Source: an uncultured Phocaeicola sp. (GTDB lineage Bacteria; Bacteroidota; Bacteroidia; Bacteroidales; Bacteroidaceae). Taken from it: a stretch of DNA of 47,325 bases. Below are positions 9,976-19,114 of the stretch, piece after piece. Position 1 is the first letter of the stretch. Every line of letters starts with the position of its first letter. Under the pieces are notes generated by a model that worked only from the letters and a program-made list of their open reading frames with translations, had not been told where the DNA came from and ran no database searches. Both the position numbers and the translations under genes were made by a program. The stretch covers positions 1 to 47,325 of the forward strand of contig CALUJF010000022.1 in NCBI GenBank assembly GCA_944320855.1. Direction: 5' to 3'.

Positions 9976-10926
9976 TCAATAGATGTATTTGTCGACAAAA
10001 GCCTTTACCCTCTTTGTATATTCTTCAGGATAGTTTTTATATGATGTGGCATGGTCTGTTTCCGGAACAAGCCATATTTCTTTCGGCTCTGATTTTGCCG
10101 CATATACTTCGTTCACCATGTATGTAGGTACGAAGTCGTCCTTATCGCCATGTATGAAGAACATCGGTTTATTGCATTTCTTCACCTGCTCTATGGCCGA
10201 AGCTTCATGGAAATTCCATCCGTTCTGAAGTTCGCAAATCCAGCTTGCCGTGTATAGCAACGGGAATGCCGGCAGGTTGAACTGTTCCTTAAGTTCCTTT
10301 TTGAACTGTTCCCACACACTGGTATATCCGCAGTCCTCTACAAAACATCTGATATATTCCGGCAGGACTTCACCCGAAGTCATCATTGTGGTTGCTGCAC
10401 CCATGGATATCCCGTGAACTACAGCCTGGATAGAATCACCGAAAATTCCCGGAGTGAGGTTTATCCATTCCTTTACGTCAAGACGGTCCAGCCAGCCCAT
10501 CTGTATGGCATCGCCACCGCTCAGTCCTGTGTATCTCAGGTCCGGAATAATGATGTTGTAGTCCAATGACTCATTGTACATATATCCGATGTGGAACATT
10601 CTTATGGCGCTGTCCGTATAGCCATGTACTATTACCGCTGTCTTTTTTGTCGGGCGTGATGCGTACGCATAATATGCATGCAGCCTGATTCCGTCCGGTG
10701 CGGTGATGAATGTATCTTTCAGCAGTTGATTTCCCTGAAGACTGTCTAACCATCCGTTTATCTGAGGGTAAGTTTCGCGCATATAGGCTTCCGAGCCTGC
10801 AAGGTCCTTGCCTCTGTTTTCCGGGCGAAGAGAGTAGTCTATCATGTAAAGACTTCCGCCCACTAATACGCCTGCTATCACAACTATGATTACAGCAAGG
10901 CTGATGATTAATTTCTTACGTTTCAT
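9976..10926 (-). CDS. Membrane-anchored alpha/beta hydrolase
   Basis: The 316-residue protein starts with a basic segment and one hydrophobic span (about residues 5-28), so the catalytic domain should lie outside the cytoplasm or be tethered to the membrane. An alpha/beta-hydrolase triad is visible: Ser174 in GISMG, Asp263 in HGDKDDFVP and His292 in ETDHATS. VHGYTDS (about 100-106) supplies the oxyanion region. Substrate is unknown; an esterase or peptidase-like activity is possible. It is the last gene of the phoH-purC-menG-aroE run, nine bases after aroE, so probably cotranscribed without a clear functional link. Confidence 0.85.
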   Translation of the reverse strand: MKRKKLIISLAVIIVVIAGVLVGGSLYMIDYSLRPENRGKDLAGSEAYMRETYPQINGWLDSLQGNQLLKDTFITAPDGIRLHAYYAYASRPTKKTAVIVHGYTDSAIRMFHIGYMYNESLDYNIIIPDLRYTGLSGGDAIQMGWLDRLDVKEWINLTPGIFGDSIQAVVHGISMGAATTMMTSGEVLPEYIRCFVEDCGYTSVWEQFKKELKEQFNLPAFPLLYTASWICELQNGWNFHEASAIEQVKKCNKPMFFIHGDKDDFVPTYMVNEVYAAKSEPKEIWLVPETDHATSYKNYPEEYTKRVKAFVDKYIY

Positions 10927-10935
10927 GCTAAAATA

Positions 10936-11679
10936 TTATTTGTTCCATATTTCCCAAGCCCCGAATGCCTGAAGCAGAAGCATTTCGAGCCCGTTTTTCA
11001 CTATTGCTCCTCTATCTGAACCGTTTTTCATAAACAGTGTTGTATCCGGGTTGTAAAGGAGATCATATAGCAGATGCTCAGGCGTAATGTATTCGTATGG
11101 AATTTTCGGGCATTCATCAGCCTGAGGATACATACCTGTCGGAGTACAGTTTACAATTACTTTGTACTCGTCCATTATTTCCGGAGTTAGGTCATCGTAA
11201 GTGATTGTATTTTCGTTTCTTTTTGCTCTGGAAACGAATTTTGTTTCCAGTCCAAGTTTGTGAAGTCCGTAGTTGACGGCCTTTGATGCCCCTCCCGTAC
11301 CTAAGATAAGCGCTTTCTTGTGGTGTGGCTCAAGCAGTGATTCTATTGACTGTGTGAAGCCCATTACATCAGAGTTGTAGCCGGTCAGTTTCAGTTTACC
11401 CTTGTTCTTTTCTATCTTGATTACGTTTACAGCCCCTATTGCCGCAGCGTCTTTGTCAAGTTCGTCCAGATATCCTATAACTTGCTCCTTGTATGGTATA
11501 GTCACATTAAGTCCGCAGAGAGTAGGGTTCGCCTTTATCACTTTGTTAAAATCCTCTATTGTAGGAATTTCAAAATTTACATACTCTGCATCAATGTTTT
11601 CCGAGTGAAATTTCTCGTTGAAAAAGTTTTTTGAGAAAGAATGTCCCAAAGGGTAACCAATTAAACCAAATTTCTTCAT
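10936..11679 (-). CDS. aroE: Shikimate dehydrogenase
   Basis: The 247-residue enzyme would reduce 3-dehydroshikimate to shikimate with NADPH in aromatic amino acid synthesis. The substrate site motif PLGHSFSKNF (residues 10-19), Lys64 in NVTIPYKEQ and Asp104 in GYNSD are in place, as is the NADP-binding GTGGASKAV (127-135). It is a little shorter than E. coli AroE (272). It lies between menG/ubiE and the hydrolase gene with short gaps. Confidence 0.95.
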   Translation of the reverse strand: MKKFGLIGYPLGHSFSKNFFNEKFHSENIDAEYVNFEIPTIEDFNKVIKANPTLCGLNVTIPYKEQVIGYLDELDKDAAAIGAVNVIKIEKNKGKLKLTGYNSDVMGFTQSIESLLEPHHKKALILGTGGASKAVNYGLHKLGLETKFVSRAKRNENTITYDDLTPEIMDEYKVIVNCTPTGMYPQADECPKIPYEYITPEHLLYDLLYNPDTTLFMKNGSDRGAIVKNGLEMLLLQAFGAWEIWNK

Positions 11680-11697
11680 CTTTGTAAAAATTTTAAG

Positions 11698-12438
11698 TTA
11701 TTTAGTTGCAAAGTAGAGTGTGCAAATACCTAATGTGAGCCTTTTGAATGTCACTTTGCTGAAACCTGCCTTGTATAGAATCTGTTGCATTACTTCTCCC
11801 TGTGGAAAAGCCTTTATGGATTGCGGCAGGTATGTGTATGCACTGTTGTCTTTCGATAGTAATTTTCCTATTGTAGGAATTACAACTTTCGAGTAGATGG
11901 CGTAAAGCTGTTTCATCGGGAATGTTTCCGGTTCGGACAGTTCGAGTATGACCAGATGGCCGCCGGACTTCAGAACGCGGTGCATTTCTGTCAGACCTTT
12001 GTCAAGATTCTCGAAGTTGCGTACCCCGAATGCCACTGTTATGGCATCGAACCTGTTGTCAGGGAAGGAGAGGGAAGTACAGTCTTCCTTGGCGAAGGAA
12101 ATCTGTTTGTCCATTCCCGACTGTTTCACCTTTTCACGTCCTACATTCATCATACCCTCCGAAATGTCTGTACCTATAAGTTCTTCAGGTTGAAGCACGC
12201 GGCATGCCTGTATGGCAAAATCGCCTGTACCGGTAGCTACATCCATCATGTGCATAGGACGGTATGGCTTGAGCATGTTGATGGCCCTGCGTCGCCAGCT
12301 CTTGTCAATACCAAGCGAAAGTACATGATTCAGATTATCGTAAGTAGGAGCGATATTGTCGAACATTTTTTCTACCTGTGCAGCTTTGCTTTCGTCCTGA
12401 TTGTAAGGCTTGATGTTTTCTTGAGGATAGTTTGACAT
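11698..12438 (-). CDS. ubiE: Demethylmenaquinone/ubiquinone methyltransferase family (MenG/UbiE)
   Basis: This SAM-dependent methyltransferase (246 residues from the chosen start) performs the last methylation of menaquinone synthesis; Bacteroidota use menaquinone, so the role is MenG. The family signatures [21 protein letters not shown]-like N-terminus and [12 protein letters not shown] (motif I) are visible, as is GTDISEGMM. An ATG at 12504 is in frame but adds 22 residues with no family character; the ATG at 12436-12438, preceded by an AC-rich leader like others here, is preferred. It follows purC in the same run. Confidence 0.93.
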   Translation of the reverse strand: MSNYPQENIKPYNQDESKAAQVEKMFDNIAPTYDNLNHVLSLGIDKSWRRRAINMLKPYRPMHMMDVATGTGDFAIQACRVLQPEELIGTDISEGMMNVGREKVKQSGMDKQISFAKEDCTSLSFPDNRFDAITVAFGVRNFENLDKGLTEMHRVLKSGGHLVILELSEPETFPMKQLYAIYSKVVIPTIGKLLSKDNSAYTYLPQSIKAFPQGEVMQQILYKAGFSKVTFKRLTLGICTLYFATK

Positions 12439-12506
12439 GTTGTGAGTTAGTGTAGGATTTGTGGATAGAATATATGATGGGCGGGAAAAGTCCCGCCCTG
12501 TCATAA

Positions 12507-13451
12507 TTATTTCAAGTATTCAGTAACGTTCTTTTCGATGCGTGATGCAAGTTCTGCTGTATCAGCCTTTACGAAAGTTTCACCTGTGATGTGTTCGTAA
12601 AGTTCGATGTAACGTTCGCTGATAGAGTTTACTATTTCCGGAGTCATTTCAGGAACAGTCTGTCCTTCCTTACCCTGGAAACCGTTGGCCATCAACCATT
12701 CGCGTACGAATTCCTTAGAAAGCTGTTTCTGAGGTTCGCCTTTTTCGAAACGTTCTTCGTAACCTTCTGAATAGAAGTAGCGGCTTGAGTCAGGAGTGTG
12801 GATTTCGTCCATCAGATAAATCTGACCGTTGTGCTTACCGAATTCGTATTTAGTGTCGACGAGGATAAGACCACGTTCAGCAGCCATCTGTGTACCGCGT
12901 TCGAACAAAGCGAGAGTATATTTCTCCAATGTTGCATATTCTTCAGGAGTAGCAAGACCTTTAGCAAGGATTTCTTCTTTAGAGATATCTTCGTCGTGCA
13001 TACCCATTTCAGCCTTAGTGGTAGGAGTGATGATTGGTGTAGGGAATTTCTGGTTTTCGCGCATACCTTCAGGAAGTTTCACGCCGCAGATTTCGCGTAC
13101 ACCGCTCTTGTAAGCACGCCATGCGCTACCGCACAAATAACCGCGAACAATCATTTCTACAGGGAAACCTTCGCACATTACACCTACAGTGACCATTGGG
13201 TCAGGAGTAGCGAGTTTCCAGTTTGGACAGATGTCGGTTGTAGCATCAAGGAATTTGGCTGCAATCTGGTTCAACATCTGGCCCTTGTAAGGAATACCTT
13301 CAGGCAATACAACGTCGAATGCCGAGATACGGTCTGTTGCAACCATGACTAATTTTTCACCGTTGATGTTATAAACATCGCGAACTTTTCCGTGGTAAAC
13401 ACTCTTCTGACCAGGAAAGTTGAAGTCTGTTTTTGTTAATGCTTTACTCAT
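12507..13451 (-). CDS. purC: Phosphoribosylaminoimidazole-succinocarboxamide synthase
   Basis: The 314-residue enzyme (SAICAR synthase) ligates aspartate to CAIR in purine synthesis. [25 protein letters not shown]-type residues near the N-terminus, [15 protein letters not shown] and [13 protein letters not shown] are hallmarks. It is the longer form (about 310 residues) found in Bacteroidota and yeast rather than the 240-residue E. coli form. It lies 39 bases after phoH and directly before menG/ubiE. Confidence 0.96.
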   Translation of the reverse strand: MSKALTKTDFNFPGQKSVYHGKVRDVYNINGEKLVMVATDRISAFDVVLPEGIPYKGQMLNQIAAKFLDATTDICPNWKLATPDPMVTVGVMCEGFPVEMIVRGYLCGSAWRAYKSGVREICGVKLPEGMRENQKFPTPIITPTTKAEMGMHDEDISKEEILAKGLATPEEYATLEKYTLALFERGTQMAAERGLILVDTKYEFGKHNGQIYLMDEIHTPDSSRYFYSEGYEERFEKGEPQKQLSKEFVREWLMANGFQGKEGQTVPEMTPEIVNSISERYIELYEHITGETFVKADTAELASRIEKNVTEYLK

Positions 13452-13490
13452 CTTTTCTATATATTTTAGGAAGTAAATATGTTTGTTTTA

Positions 13491-14513
13491 TTATTGTTTT
13501 GACGCGGCTTTCTTTTCTGTTTTCTCAGCTTTTTCGTCTTTTTCTATCTTTGCTTTCTCCGCTTTCTCAGATTTTACTTTTTCTTCGAATTTCTCGTAAG
13601 CTTCCACAATTCTTGTCACCAGTTTATGTCTTACGATATCCTTCTTGTTAAGCTCTATGAAGCTGATGCCTTTCACTCCTTTCAGGATTTTCATTGCCTG
13701 CACCAGACCAGATGTCTGTGACGAAGGAAGGTCAATTTGTGTCATATCGCCTGTGATAATCATCTTAGTGTTCATACCCATACGGGTGAGGAACATTTTA
13801 ATCTGCTGTGTGGTAGTGTTCTGAGCCTCGTCAAGGATTACTACCGCATCGTTCAGTGTGCGCCCGCGCATGAAAGCAAGTGGAGCAATCTGTATGATGT
13901 TCAGTTCCATGTATTCCTTCAGTTTGGCGGCAGGAATCATGTCTTGCAGAGCATCGTACAGCGGTTGCAGATAAGGGTCGATCTTGTCCTTCATGTCTCC
14001 CGGCAGGAATCCAAGTTTCTCTCCAGCCTCTACAGCCGGACGGCTTAATATGATTTTTTTGATTTCCTTGTTCTTGAGAGCCCTCACAGCCAGAGCTATA
14101 GCCGTATAAGTCTTGCCCGAACCGGCCGGTCCTATGGCGAATATCATATCGTTTTTTTCGAAATCCTTTACTAACTTCAGCTGATTTGGACTTCTCGGAA
14201 TTATAGGTTTTCCGGTAACACTGAACACGATTGCCTCGCTGTTCTTTTCTATTTTAGTGTTTTTGCCTTTTACAATGTCCAGTATAACCTCTTCGTTGAG
14301 CGAGTTGTATATCGAACAATGTTTCTCTAATGCTGTCACAGCTTCTTCGAAGGCACACATTTCCTCTTCGTCTCCCATGATTTTTATGACATTTCCTCTT
14401 GCCACTATTCTCAGTTTGGGAAACAGAGCCTTAATCATTTGCATGTTGGTGTTGTTCACACCGTAGAAGATAACCGGATCTATATCTTCCAGTACAATAT
14501 GTTTTTCTATCAT
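13491..14513 (-). CDS. phoH: PhoH-family ATPase
   Basis: The 340-residue protein has an N-terminal nucleic-acid-binding-like region (about 1-105) and a PhoH P-loop ATPase domain with Walker A GPAGSGKT (128-135) and Walker B VVILDEAQN (about residue 228). The last 30 residues or so are a low-complexity tail rich in Lys, Glu and Ala, probably disordered. PhoH proteins are thought to act on RNA; the exact substrate here is not known. It is the first gene of the minus-strand run through purC, menG/ubiE, aroE and the hydrolase. Confidence 0.9.
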   Translation of the reverse strand: MIEKHIVLEDIDPVIFYGVNNTNMQMIKALFPKLRIVARGNVIKIMGDEEEMCAFEEAVTALEKHCSIYNSLNEEVILDIVKGKNTKIEKNSEAIVFSVTGKPIIPRSPNQLKLVKDFEKNDMIFAIGPAGSGKTYTAIALAVRALKNKEIKKIILSRPAVEAGEKLGFLPGDMKDKIDPYLQPLYDALQDMIPAAKLKEYMELNIIQIAPLAFMRGRTLNDAVVILDEAQNTTTQQIKMFLTRMGMNTKMIITGDMTQIDLPSSQTSGLVQAMKILKGVKGISFIELNKKDIVRHKLVTRIVEAYEKFEEKVKSEKAEKAKIEKDEKAEKTEKKAASKQ

Positions 14514-14555
14514 TAAGTTTAAATCAATATGCTTATGTTTGGTTTATTTTTTCTG

Positions 14556-14563
14556 CAAATTTA
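14556..14563 (-). promoter_or_regulatory. Likely -7 box upstream of phoH
   Basis: On the minus strand TAAATTTG lies about 43 bases upstream of the phoH start and fits the -7 consensus. I see no good TTTG or TTG at the expected distance, so the call is tentative. Confidence 0.4.
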
Positions 14564-14597
14564 ATGAAACCTTTTGATTGTTTTGTAGAAAAGTGTA

Positions 14598-14628
14598 TAA
14601 AAAATGCCGACTTAGGGTTAAAGCCGGC
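14598..14628 (-). terminator. Intrinsic terminator of lysO
   Basis: On the minus strand GCCGGCTT (complement of 14621-14628) pairs with AAGTCGGC (complement of 14606-14613) with one G-U pair and a 7-base loop, followed by a T-rich run. The stem includes the stop codon of the downstream LysO half. Confidence 0.7.
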
Positions 14629-15244
14629 AAAAAAATGATACGAAAAACGGTACCGTAAGGTCTATCAATATCCCGTGGAATATAGCCACAGGTATCATGT
14701 CTTTTCCTGAGTATCTTGTTATTATGGGCAGCACCACATCCATGGAATTTACTCCGGCTGCAGAAATCGGAGCCAGTTTGCCGAAATATTTCACCAGTAG
14801 CGGCGTGCCTAACAAGGCCATCATCTCACGGAAGATATTCGACAGTAACGCTATTGTTCCCAACTCTGTAGCAAGCTGAATTCCCAAAGATGCTTCTTTG
14901 AACTGTGTTATCAGGATGGACGACAGCGAGTAGTATGCAAATCCGCTTCCCACAGCCATACAGTCGAATATGCTCCATTGCGAAAGAAGCAGACTTGCTA
15001 CGGCCGAAAACAGCAATGTTCCGATAATGGTGGCAAGTGGAATCAGAAGATATTTCGGACGTATATCCTTGATTATGGATTTCAAGTCCTTGCTCGAGCC
15101 TATGCTCAGTCCCACCTGTAGCATAAGCGCATAGAGGATATACATCGACAGGTTGGTTTTCTGCAAGTCGAGAGGTATTATGTCCAATACTCCCAACAAG
15201 CATCCTGCCATAAAAAACAGAAGAACTATCAGACTACCCTTCAT
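14618..15244 (-). CDS. lysO: LysO-family lysine exporter, C-terminal part as separate protein
   Basis: The 208-residue, very hydrophobic protein corresponds to the larger C-terminal part of LysO (DUF340; E. coli LysO/YbjE is one chain of about 299 residues). It has about six membrane spans and the conserved stretch MAVGSGFAYYSLSSILITQ, with GVNSMDVVLPIITRYSG near the end. In E. coli LysO exports lysine and toxic analogues. The start ATG (15242-15244) lies inside the end of the upstream N-terminal half, overlapping by 11 bases, so the two are translationally coupled and probably assemble into one transporter. Confidence 0.85.
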   Translation of the reverse strand: MKGSLIVLLFFMAGCLLGVLDIIPLDLQKTNLSMYILYALMLQVGLSIGSSKDLKSIIKDIRPKYLLIPLATIIGTLLFSAVASLLLSQWSIFDCMAVGSGFAYYSLSSILITQFKEASLGIQLATELGTIALLSNIFREMMALLGTPLLVKYFGKLAPISAAGVNSMDVVLPIITRYSGKDMIPVAIFHGILIDLTVPFFVSFFCRL

Positions 15245-15518
15245 GGCTTTCTCCTTTCTTGAAAAACAGTGTCAGTACTAACCATGCAGCGATGATACTG
15301 CCACAAGTAGCCGAGAAGGCTATTATGGCTGCCTGCCATCCGAAACTGCCTAAATTTTCAATTATTCTGTCATTCGAACCTACGGAAAGGCCCATAATGA
15401 AAAGCAATAATACAATAGTGTATGAGATGGTTTTCTCTGTTTTTCTCAGAAAGTCCATGTTTCTGAATATATAACCTAAGATGATTCCTGTAAACATAGT
15501 TCCTATGATTGTAAACAT
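15234..15518 (-). CDS. LysO-family exporter, N-terminal part
   Basis: This 94-residue membrane protein has three hydrophobic spans and matches the N-terminal part of LysO, with MGLSVGSNDRIIENLG resembling the stretch after the second span. It ends TLFFKKGESHEG, with its stop overlapping the start of the C-terminal half. Both halves read cleanly with proper starts and stops, so this is a split gene rather than decay. A long leader and consensus promoter precede it. Confidence 0.8.
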   Translation of the reverse strand: MFTIIGTMFTGIILGYIFRNMDFLRKTEKTISYTIVLLLFIMGLSVGSNDRIIENLGSFGWQAAIIAFSATCGSIIAAWLVLTLFFKKGESHEG

Positions 15519-15632
15519 AACTGTAGCTTTTTAGAAATTAGAGAATATGATTGCCTTGAGATATATACTTGATATACCTCTGACTTATAATTAGGGAATT
15601 AAATGATTGTGTAACGGTTATGTTTATTGGAA

Positions 15633-15693
15633 TCCGCTGAACCAATGAACGGACGCACTGCGGTGTCCGAATGTCAGATATATTCGGAGCGGA
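15633..15693. ncRNA. Possible structured RNA element in the lysO leader
   Basis: TCCGCT (15633-15638) pairs with AGCGGA (15688-15693). Inside, GGACGC (15651-15656) pairs with GGTGTCC-type bases ending at 15668, with one G-U pair on the plus strand, and CGAA pairs with TTCG (about 15668-15686). Together this is a closing stem with two hairpins. By position it belongs to the minus-strand lysO leader, but the G-U pair favours plus-strand RNA, so the strand is open. Confidence 0.35.
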
Positions 15694-15754
15694 GTGTGTG
15701 GCTGTATGTATGTCAGAAGTTTGTTCATAGGTCAGTTCGTTTAGTTTTGTGCTG

Positions 15755-15786
15755 CAAAGGTATGATGAAATTGCATATTTTCCAAA
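15755..15786 (-). promoter_or_regulatory. Promoter of the split lysO genes
   Basis: On the minus strand TTTG (15783-15786) is followed after 20 bases by TACCTTTG (15755-15762), a full consensus match. Transcription would start near 15748 and leave a leader of about 230 bases. Confidence 0.65.
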
Positions 15787-15857
15787 TATTTATAAGTTTT
15801 TCCTTCTTTCGGGAAATTATTTCCCTCGTTATATGGTAGATAATTGTTTGAAAGTAA

Positions 15858-15865
15858 TAACTTTG
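15858..15865 (+). promoter_or_regulatory. Likely -7 box of the ECF-tat run
   Basis: TAACTTTG lies 25 bases before the start of the ECF S-component gene and fits the -7 consensus. The expected -33 position has only a poor match. Confidence 0.45.
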
Positions 15866-15890
15866 CAACTATTAATAATAAAGTAAGTAA

Positions 15891-16409
15891 ATGTTTGATA
15901 TGAATACAGCGTTTAATTTCGTTTCTTTATCCTACAGACAGAGCAGGACATATCTGTTTTCTGTACTTTTCGTTTTGGGAAATATACTTCTGCCTCAGTT
16001 ATGCCATTTGGTTCATCTTGGCGGCCCTACTATGTTGCCTATTTATTTTTTCACTTTGGTTGGAGCCTATAAATATGGGATGAGGCTTGGTCTGCTTGTA
16101 GCCATACTTTCCCCTCTTGTAAATTCATTTTTCTTCGGAATGCCCGTACCGGCTTTGCTTCCGGCCATAATATGCAAGTCTGTGTTGCTTGCTGTTGCAG
16201 CAGGATTCCTGGCAGAACGTACCGGAAAACTTTCCATATTGTCACTGACAGGTGTCGTACTGTTTTATCAGACCGTAGGCGGAATGGCAGAGTGGGCTAT
16301 CACAGGAAGTCTTGATGCGGCTCTTCAGGATTTCAGAATAGGAGTTCCGGGAATGCTTCTTCAGGTTTTCGGAGGATATTTGCTTTTAAAATCTATTTCA
16401 AATGTTTAA
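15891..16409 (+). CDS. ECF transporter S component (substrate unknown)
   Basis: The 172-residue protein has five or six hydrophobic spans and the small-residue-rich pattern of ECF transporter substrate-binding subunits (VGAYKYGMRLGLLVAILSP, then FFFGMPVPALLP). Such proteins bind a vitamin, queuosine precursor or similar micronutrient and use a shared EcfA/EcfT module, which must be encoded elsewhere. Two starts are possible, ATG 15891 or ATG 15900. tatA follows after 14 bases. Confidence 0.75.
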   Translation: MFDMNTAFNFVSLSYRQSRTYLFSVLFVLGNILLPQLCHLVHLGGPTMLPIYFFTLVGAYKYGMRLGLLVAILSPLVNSFFFGMPVPALLPAIICKSVLLAVAAGFLAERTGKLSILSLTGVVLFYQTVGGMAEWAITGSLDAALQDFRIGVPGMLLQVFGGYLLLKSISNV

Positions 16410-16423
16410 TCTAAAAAAAAATT

Positions 16424-16630
16424 ATGACTACATTATTGTTATTGGGATTGGGAATGCAGGAAATAATTCTTATCGCACTTATAGTCCTGCTTCTGTTCGG
16501 AGGAAGAAAAATACCTGAATTGATGAAAGGATTAGGTAAGGGAGTAAAGAGTTTCAAGGATGGAGTGAAGGGTATCGAGGAAGATACAGACTTGTCCGAT
16601 AAGGGAAATAAGGAAAAGAAAGAACAATAA
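16424..16630 (+). CDS. tatA: Sec-independent translocase subunit TatA
   Basis: The 68-residue protein has one N-terminal membrane span (about residues 3-24), the [16 protein letters not shown] hinge and amphipathic helix, and a charged C-terminal tail, as in TatA/TatE. TatA oligomers form the passage for folded proteins recruited by TatC, encoded next. The tatA stop and tatC start are separated by one base. No tatB is seen, as is common in two-component Tat systems. Confidence 0.93.
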   Translation: MTTLLLLGLGMQEIILIALIVLLLFGGRKIPELMKGLGKGVKSFKDGVKGIEEDTDLSDKGNKEKKEQ

Positions 16631-16631
16631 A

Positions 16632-17432
16632 GTGGAGCAGAACGATAAAGTAATGACTTTCTGGGACCACTTGGACGAGTTGCGAAGTGTCCTATTCCGT
16701 ATAGTGGCTGTAGTGGCCATATTCACTATCTTGGGATTTTGTTTCAAGGACCAGCTCTTTGCCGTTGTGCTTGCCCCAAAGGAGTCCGATTTTATTTTTT
16801 ACAGATTTCTTTGCCGTTTGTCGGAGTGGGTTTCAATGCCCGGCCTGTGTCCCGGTGAATTCAATTCTACGCTTATCAATACCCAGCTGGCCGGTCAGTT
16901 TATGATGCATGCCATGGTATCAATATATGCAGGTCTGATAGTGGCTTCGCCATATGTCATTTATAAACTGTTCCGTTTTATTTCGCCTGCATTATATGAG
17001 AATGAGCGCATGTACTCCATTCGTGTCGTTACAAGCGGATATCTGCTGTTCGTCACAGGCGTATTGGTAAACTATTTCATCATATTCCCGCTTACATTCC
17101 GCTTCCTGGCGTCCTATCAGGTAAGCTTTGAGGTTCAGAATACCATTATGCTTTCGTCGTATATCGATACGCTGATGCTTCTGAGTGTGCTTATGGGAAT
17201 TGTATTCGAGATACCTGTGGTATGCTGGTTCCTTGCCAAGATAGGCGTGCTTCATTCTTCGTTCATGCAGAAATACAGAAAGCATGCATATGTTGTGGCA
17301 CTTATAGTGGCGGCTGTGATTACTCCTACATCTGATATATTTACATTGTTGCTTGTTTCAGTACCTATATTTGTATTGTACGAAGCAAGTATTCTTATAG
17401 TAAGAAAGGTTGATAAGAATGTCGATGATTGA
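16632..17432 (+). CDS. tatC: Sec-independent translocase subunit TatC
   Basis: This polytopic protein (266 residues from GTG 16632) recognises twin-arginine signal peptides. TFWDHLDELRSVLF near the N-terminus, FRFISPALYENER after the second span and FEIPVVCWFLAKIGV later are TatC hallmarks; about six spans are visible. The start could instead be the ATG at 16653. A loop of about 40 residues (about 50-90) between the first spans is longer than in E. coli TatC. Its end overlaps the start of the M23 peptidase gene. Confidence 0.93.
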   Translation: MEQNDKVMTFWDHLDELRSVLFRIVAVVAIFTILGFCFKDQLFAVVLAPKESDFIFYRFLCRLSEWVSMPGLCPGEFNSTLINTQLAGQFMMHAMVSIYAGLIVASPYVIYKLFRFISPALYENERMYSIRVVTSGYLLFVTGVLVNYFIIFPLTFRFLASYQVSFEVQNTIMLSSYIDTLMLLSVLMGIVFEIPVVCWFLAKIGVLHSSFMQKYRKHAYVVALIVAAVITPTSDIFTLLLVSVPIFVLYEASILIVRKVDKNVDD

Positions 17433-19089
17433 TTTAAGAAAAACTTTTTTTGCAATGCTTTGTTGTGTTGCCTCGGCTTCATATGCCGGTGATACTATAA
17501 AGTATTGCGCTCCATTGGATTTTCCGTTATTGCTCAGCGCCAATTTCGGCGAACTGAGGCCAAACCATTTTCATAACGGTCTTGATTTCAAGACAAAAGG
17601 AACGGTCGGACATCCCGTAAGATGTATTGCCGACGGATATGTGTCGCGTGTGGCTGTCCAGCACGGAGGATACGGCCAGGCCATATATATCACTCATCCC
17701 GACGGACATACATCCGTCTATGGTCATGTCCTTTCGTTTGCTCCCGAAGTGGAGAAGTACGTCAGGGAGTATCAGTACGCCAACGAGACTTTCGTCTGCT
17801 ATCTATATCCCGAACCGGGACGTTTCAAGTTCAAGAAAGGCGACATCATAGCGTTGAGCGGTAATGAAGGCTCATCTGCCGGTCCTCATCTTCATCTTGA
17901 GATAAGAAAAACCGGAACAGATGAGTATCTTGACCCTATGCCTTATTTCAGAACCAGAATCAAGGATACAAAGGCTCCTAAGGCAAGCTTTATCGGACTT
18001 TATCCTGTCAGAGGTAAAGGAGTGGTGGAAGGCTCGACCGATAAAAAGATTTTTCCGGTAGCATCAATCAAGTCGCCCGTCACAGCCTGGGGGCAGATAT
18101 ATGCAGCCATCAGTGCCAAGGACTATATGGACGGCACATCCAATTTCTATGGAGTACATTCCGTCACTCTGTATGTCGATTCTGTAAAAGTGTTCAGCAG
18201 TAAGACGGACAGGGTTCTTCCTGATGAAAACAGGATGATAAATACCTTTACCGATTATGACGAACTGGTTCGTTCCCGCAGATTGCTGATGCGTTCGTAC
18301 AAATCACCCGGAAACAAACTTCGTCTGCACCATGTAGGCGAGGGCAGGGGTATTGTGAACATTGACTGCGAAAAGGACTATAAGTTTGTCTATGTCCTTG
18401 AAGACAACTTTGGAAATAAGAGTACTTACCGATTTACGGTTAGAGGGCAGAAGCAGGATATACCGGAACACCGAATGACGGGAGAAGAACTTCTCCGGGC
18501 GTCGCATACGGCAATAATCCAGCGTCCCGGTATGGAATTTATCATACCTAAAGGAATGCTCTACGATGATACTGAAGTAAGCGTAGGCATTACTGCCGAA
18601 GATACAACAGCCGTTTCACTTGAATATGACATTGATGCAGGAAACGCTCCGCTTCACGGTTACTGCCCTTTGGCGATAGGAGTGAGGAAACTGAATACCG
18701 TATCTCCCGATAAATACTATATCAGGCAGATTGATGGCAGGAGAACATATTATGTAGGAGGAAAATACGACAATGGCTGGATGAAAGCCAAAGTGCGTAA
18801 CTTCGGAAAGTACTCCGTGGCTGTCGATACTGTTCCTCCTTCGGTTGTTCCGCTTGACAAGGCAAAATGGCGTTCCACCTCGAATATCCGTTTCAAGGTG
18901 TCCGACAAAGCTACCGGAATCAGTACCTACAAGGTATATATCGACGGAAAGTTCGTTCTCTTCGGTCTGAAGAAAGGTATCCTTGTCATCCAGGATAAGG
19001 AAAAAGTAAGGAGGGGAGTTCCTCACAAGCTTGAAGTCGTGGTGACCGACAATTGCGGAAACGAAACACGTAAACAATTAAATTTCTAA
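17425..19089 (+). CDS. Secreted M23-family (LytM-type) peptidase
   Basis: The protein (about 555 residues) has a signal peptide (MIDLRKTFFAMLCCVASASYA), then a LytM metallopeptidase domain (about 35-175) with zinc ligands His50 and Asp54 in HNGLD and His157 in HLHLE. It is therefore probably an active peptidoglycan endopeptidase or other envelope peptidase. The remaining 380 residues are beta-rich, with an Ig-like part near the end (DTVPPSVVPL), and have no enzyme motif I recognise. ATG 17425 and ATG 17419 both work as starts, and both overlap the tatC stop. Confidence 0.85.
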   Translation: MIDLRKTFFAMLCCVASASYAGDTIKYCAPLDFPLLLSANFGELRPNHFHNGLDFKTKGTVGHPVRCIADGYVSRVAVQHGGYGQAIYITHPDGHTSVYGHVLSFAPEVEKYVREYQYANETFVCYLYPEPGRFKFKKGDIIALSGNEGSSAGPHLHLEIRKTGTDEYLDPMPYFRTRIKDTKAPKASFIGLYPVRGKGVVEGSTDKKIFPVASIKSPVTAWGQIYAAISAKDYMDGTSNFYGVHSVTLYVDSVKVFSSKTDRVLPDENRMINTFTDYDELVRSRRLLMRSYKSPGNKLRLHHVGEGRGIVNIDCEKDYKFVYVLEDNFGNKSTYRFTVRGQKQDIPEHRMTGEELLRASHTAIIQRPGMEFIIPKGMLYDDTEVSVGITAEDTTAVSLEYDIDAGNAPLHGYCPLAIGVRKLNTVSPDKYYIRQIDGRRTYYVGGKYDNGWMKAKVRNFGKYSVAVDTVPPSVVPLDKAKWRSTSNIRFKVSDKATGISTYKVYIDGKFVLFGLKKGILVIQDKEKVRRGVPHKLEVVVTDNCGNETRKQLNF

Positions 19090-19114
19090 AATAATAATTC
19101 AATCACAAACGCTT

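Larger units (their letters stand above)
15519..15890. other. Divergent region between lysO and the ECF S-component gene, with structured segment
   Basis: These 372 bases have no gene I can support. They contain the lysO promoter (15755-15786), a lysO leader of about 230 bases, a predicted three-way junction at 15633-15693, and a -7 box for the plus-strand gene at 15858-15865. I could not match the leader to a known riboswitch, including the lysine class. Confidence 0.65.

Noticed and set aside
15519-15750. Lysine riboswitch before lysO
   Set aside because: The conserved lysine-riboswitch core sequences are not recognisable in either strand.
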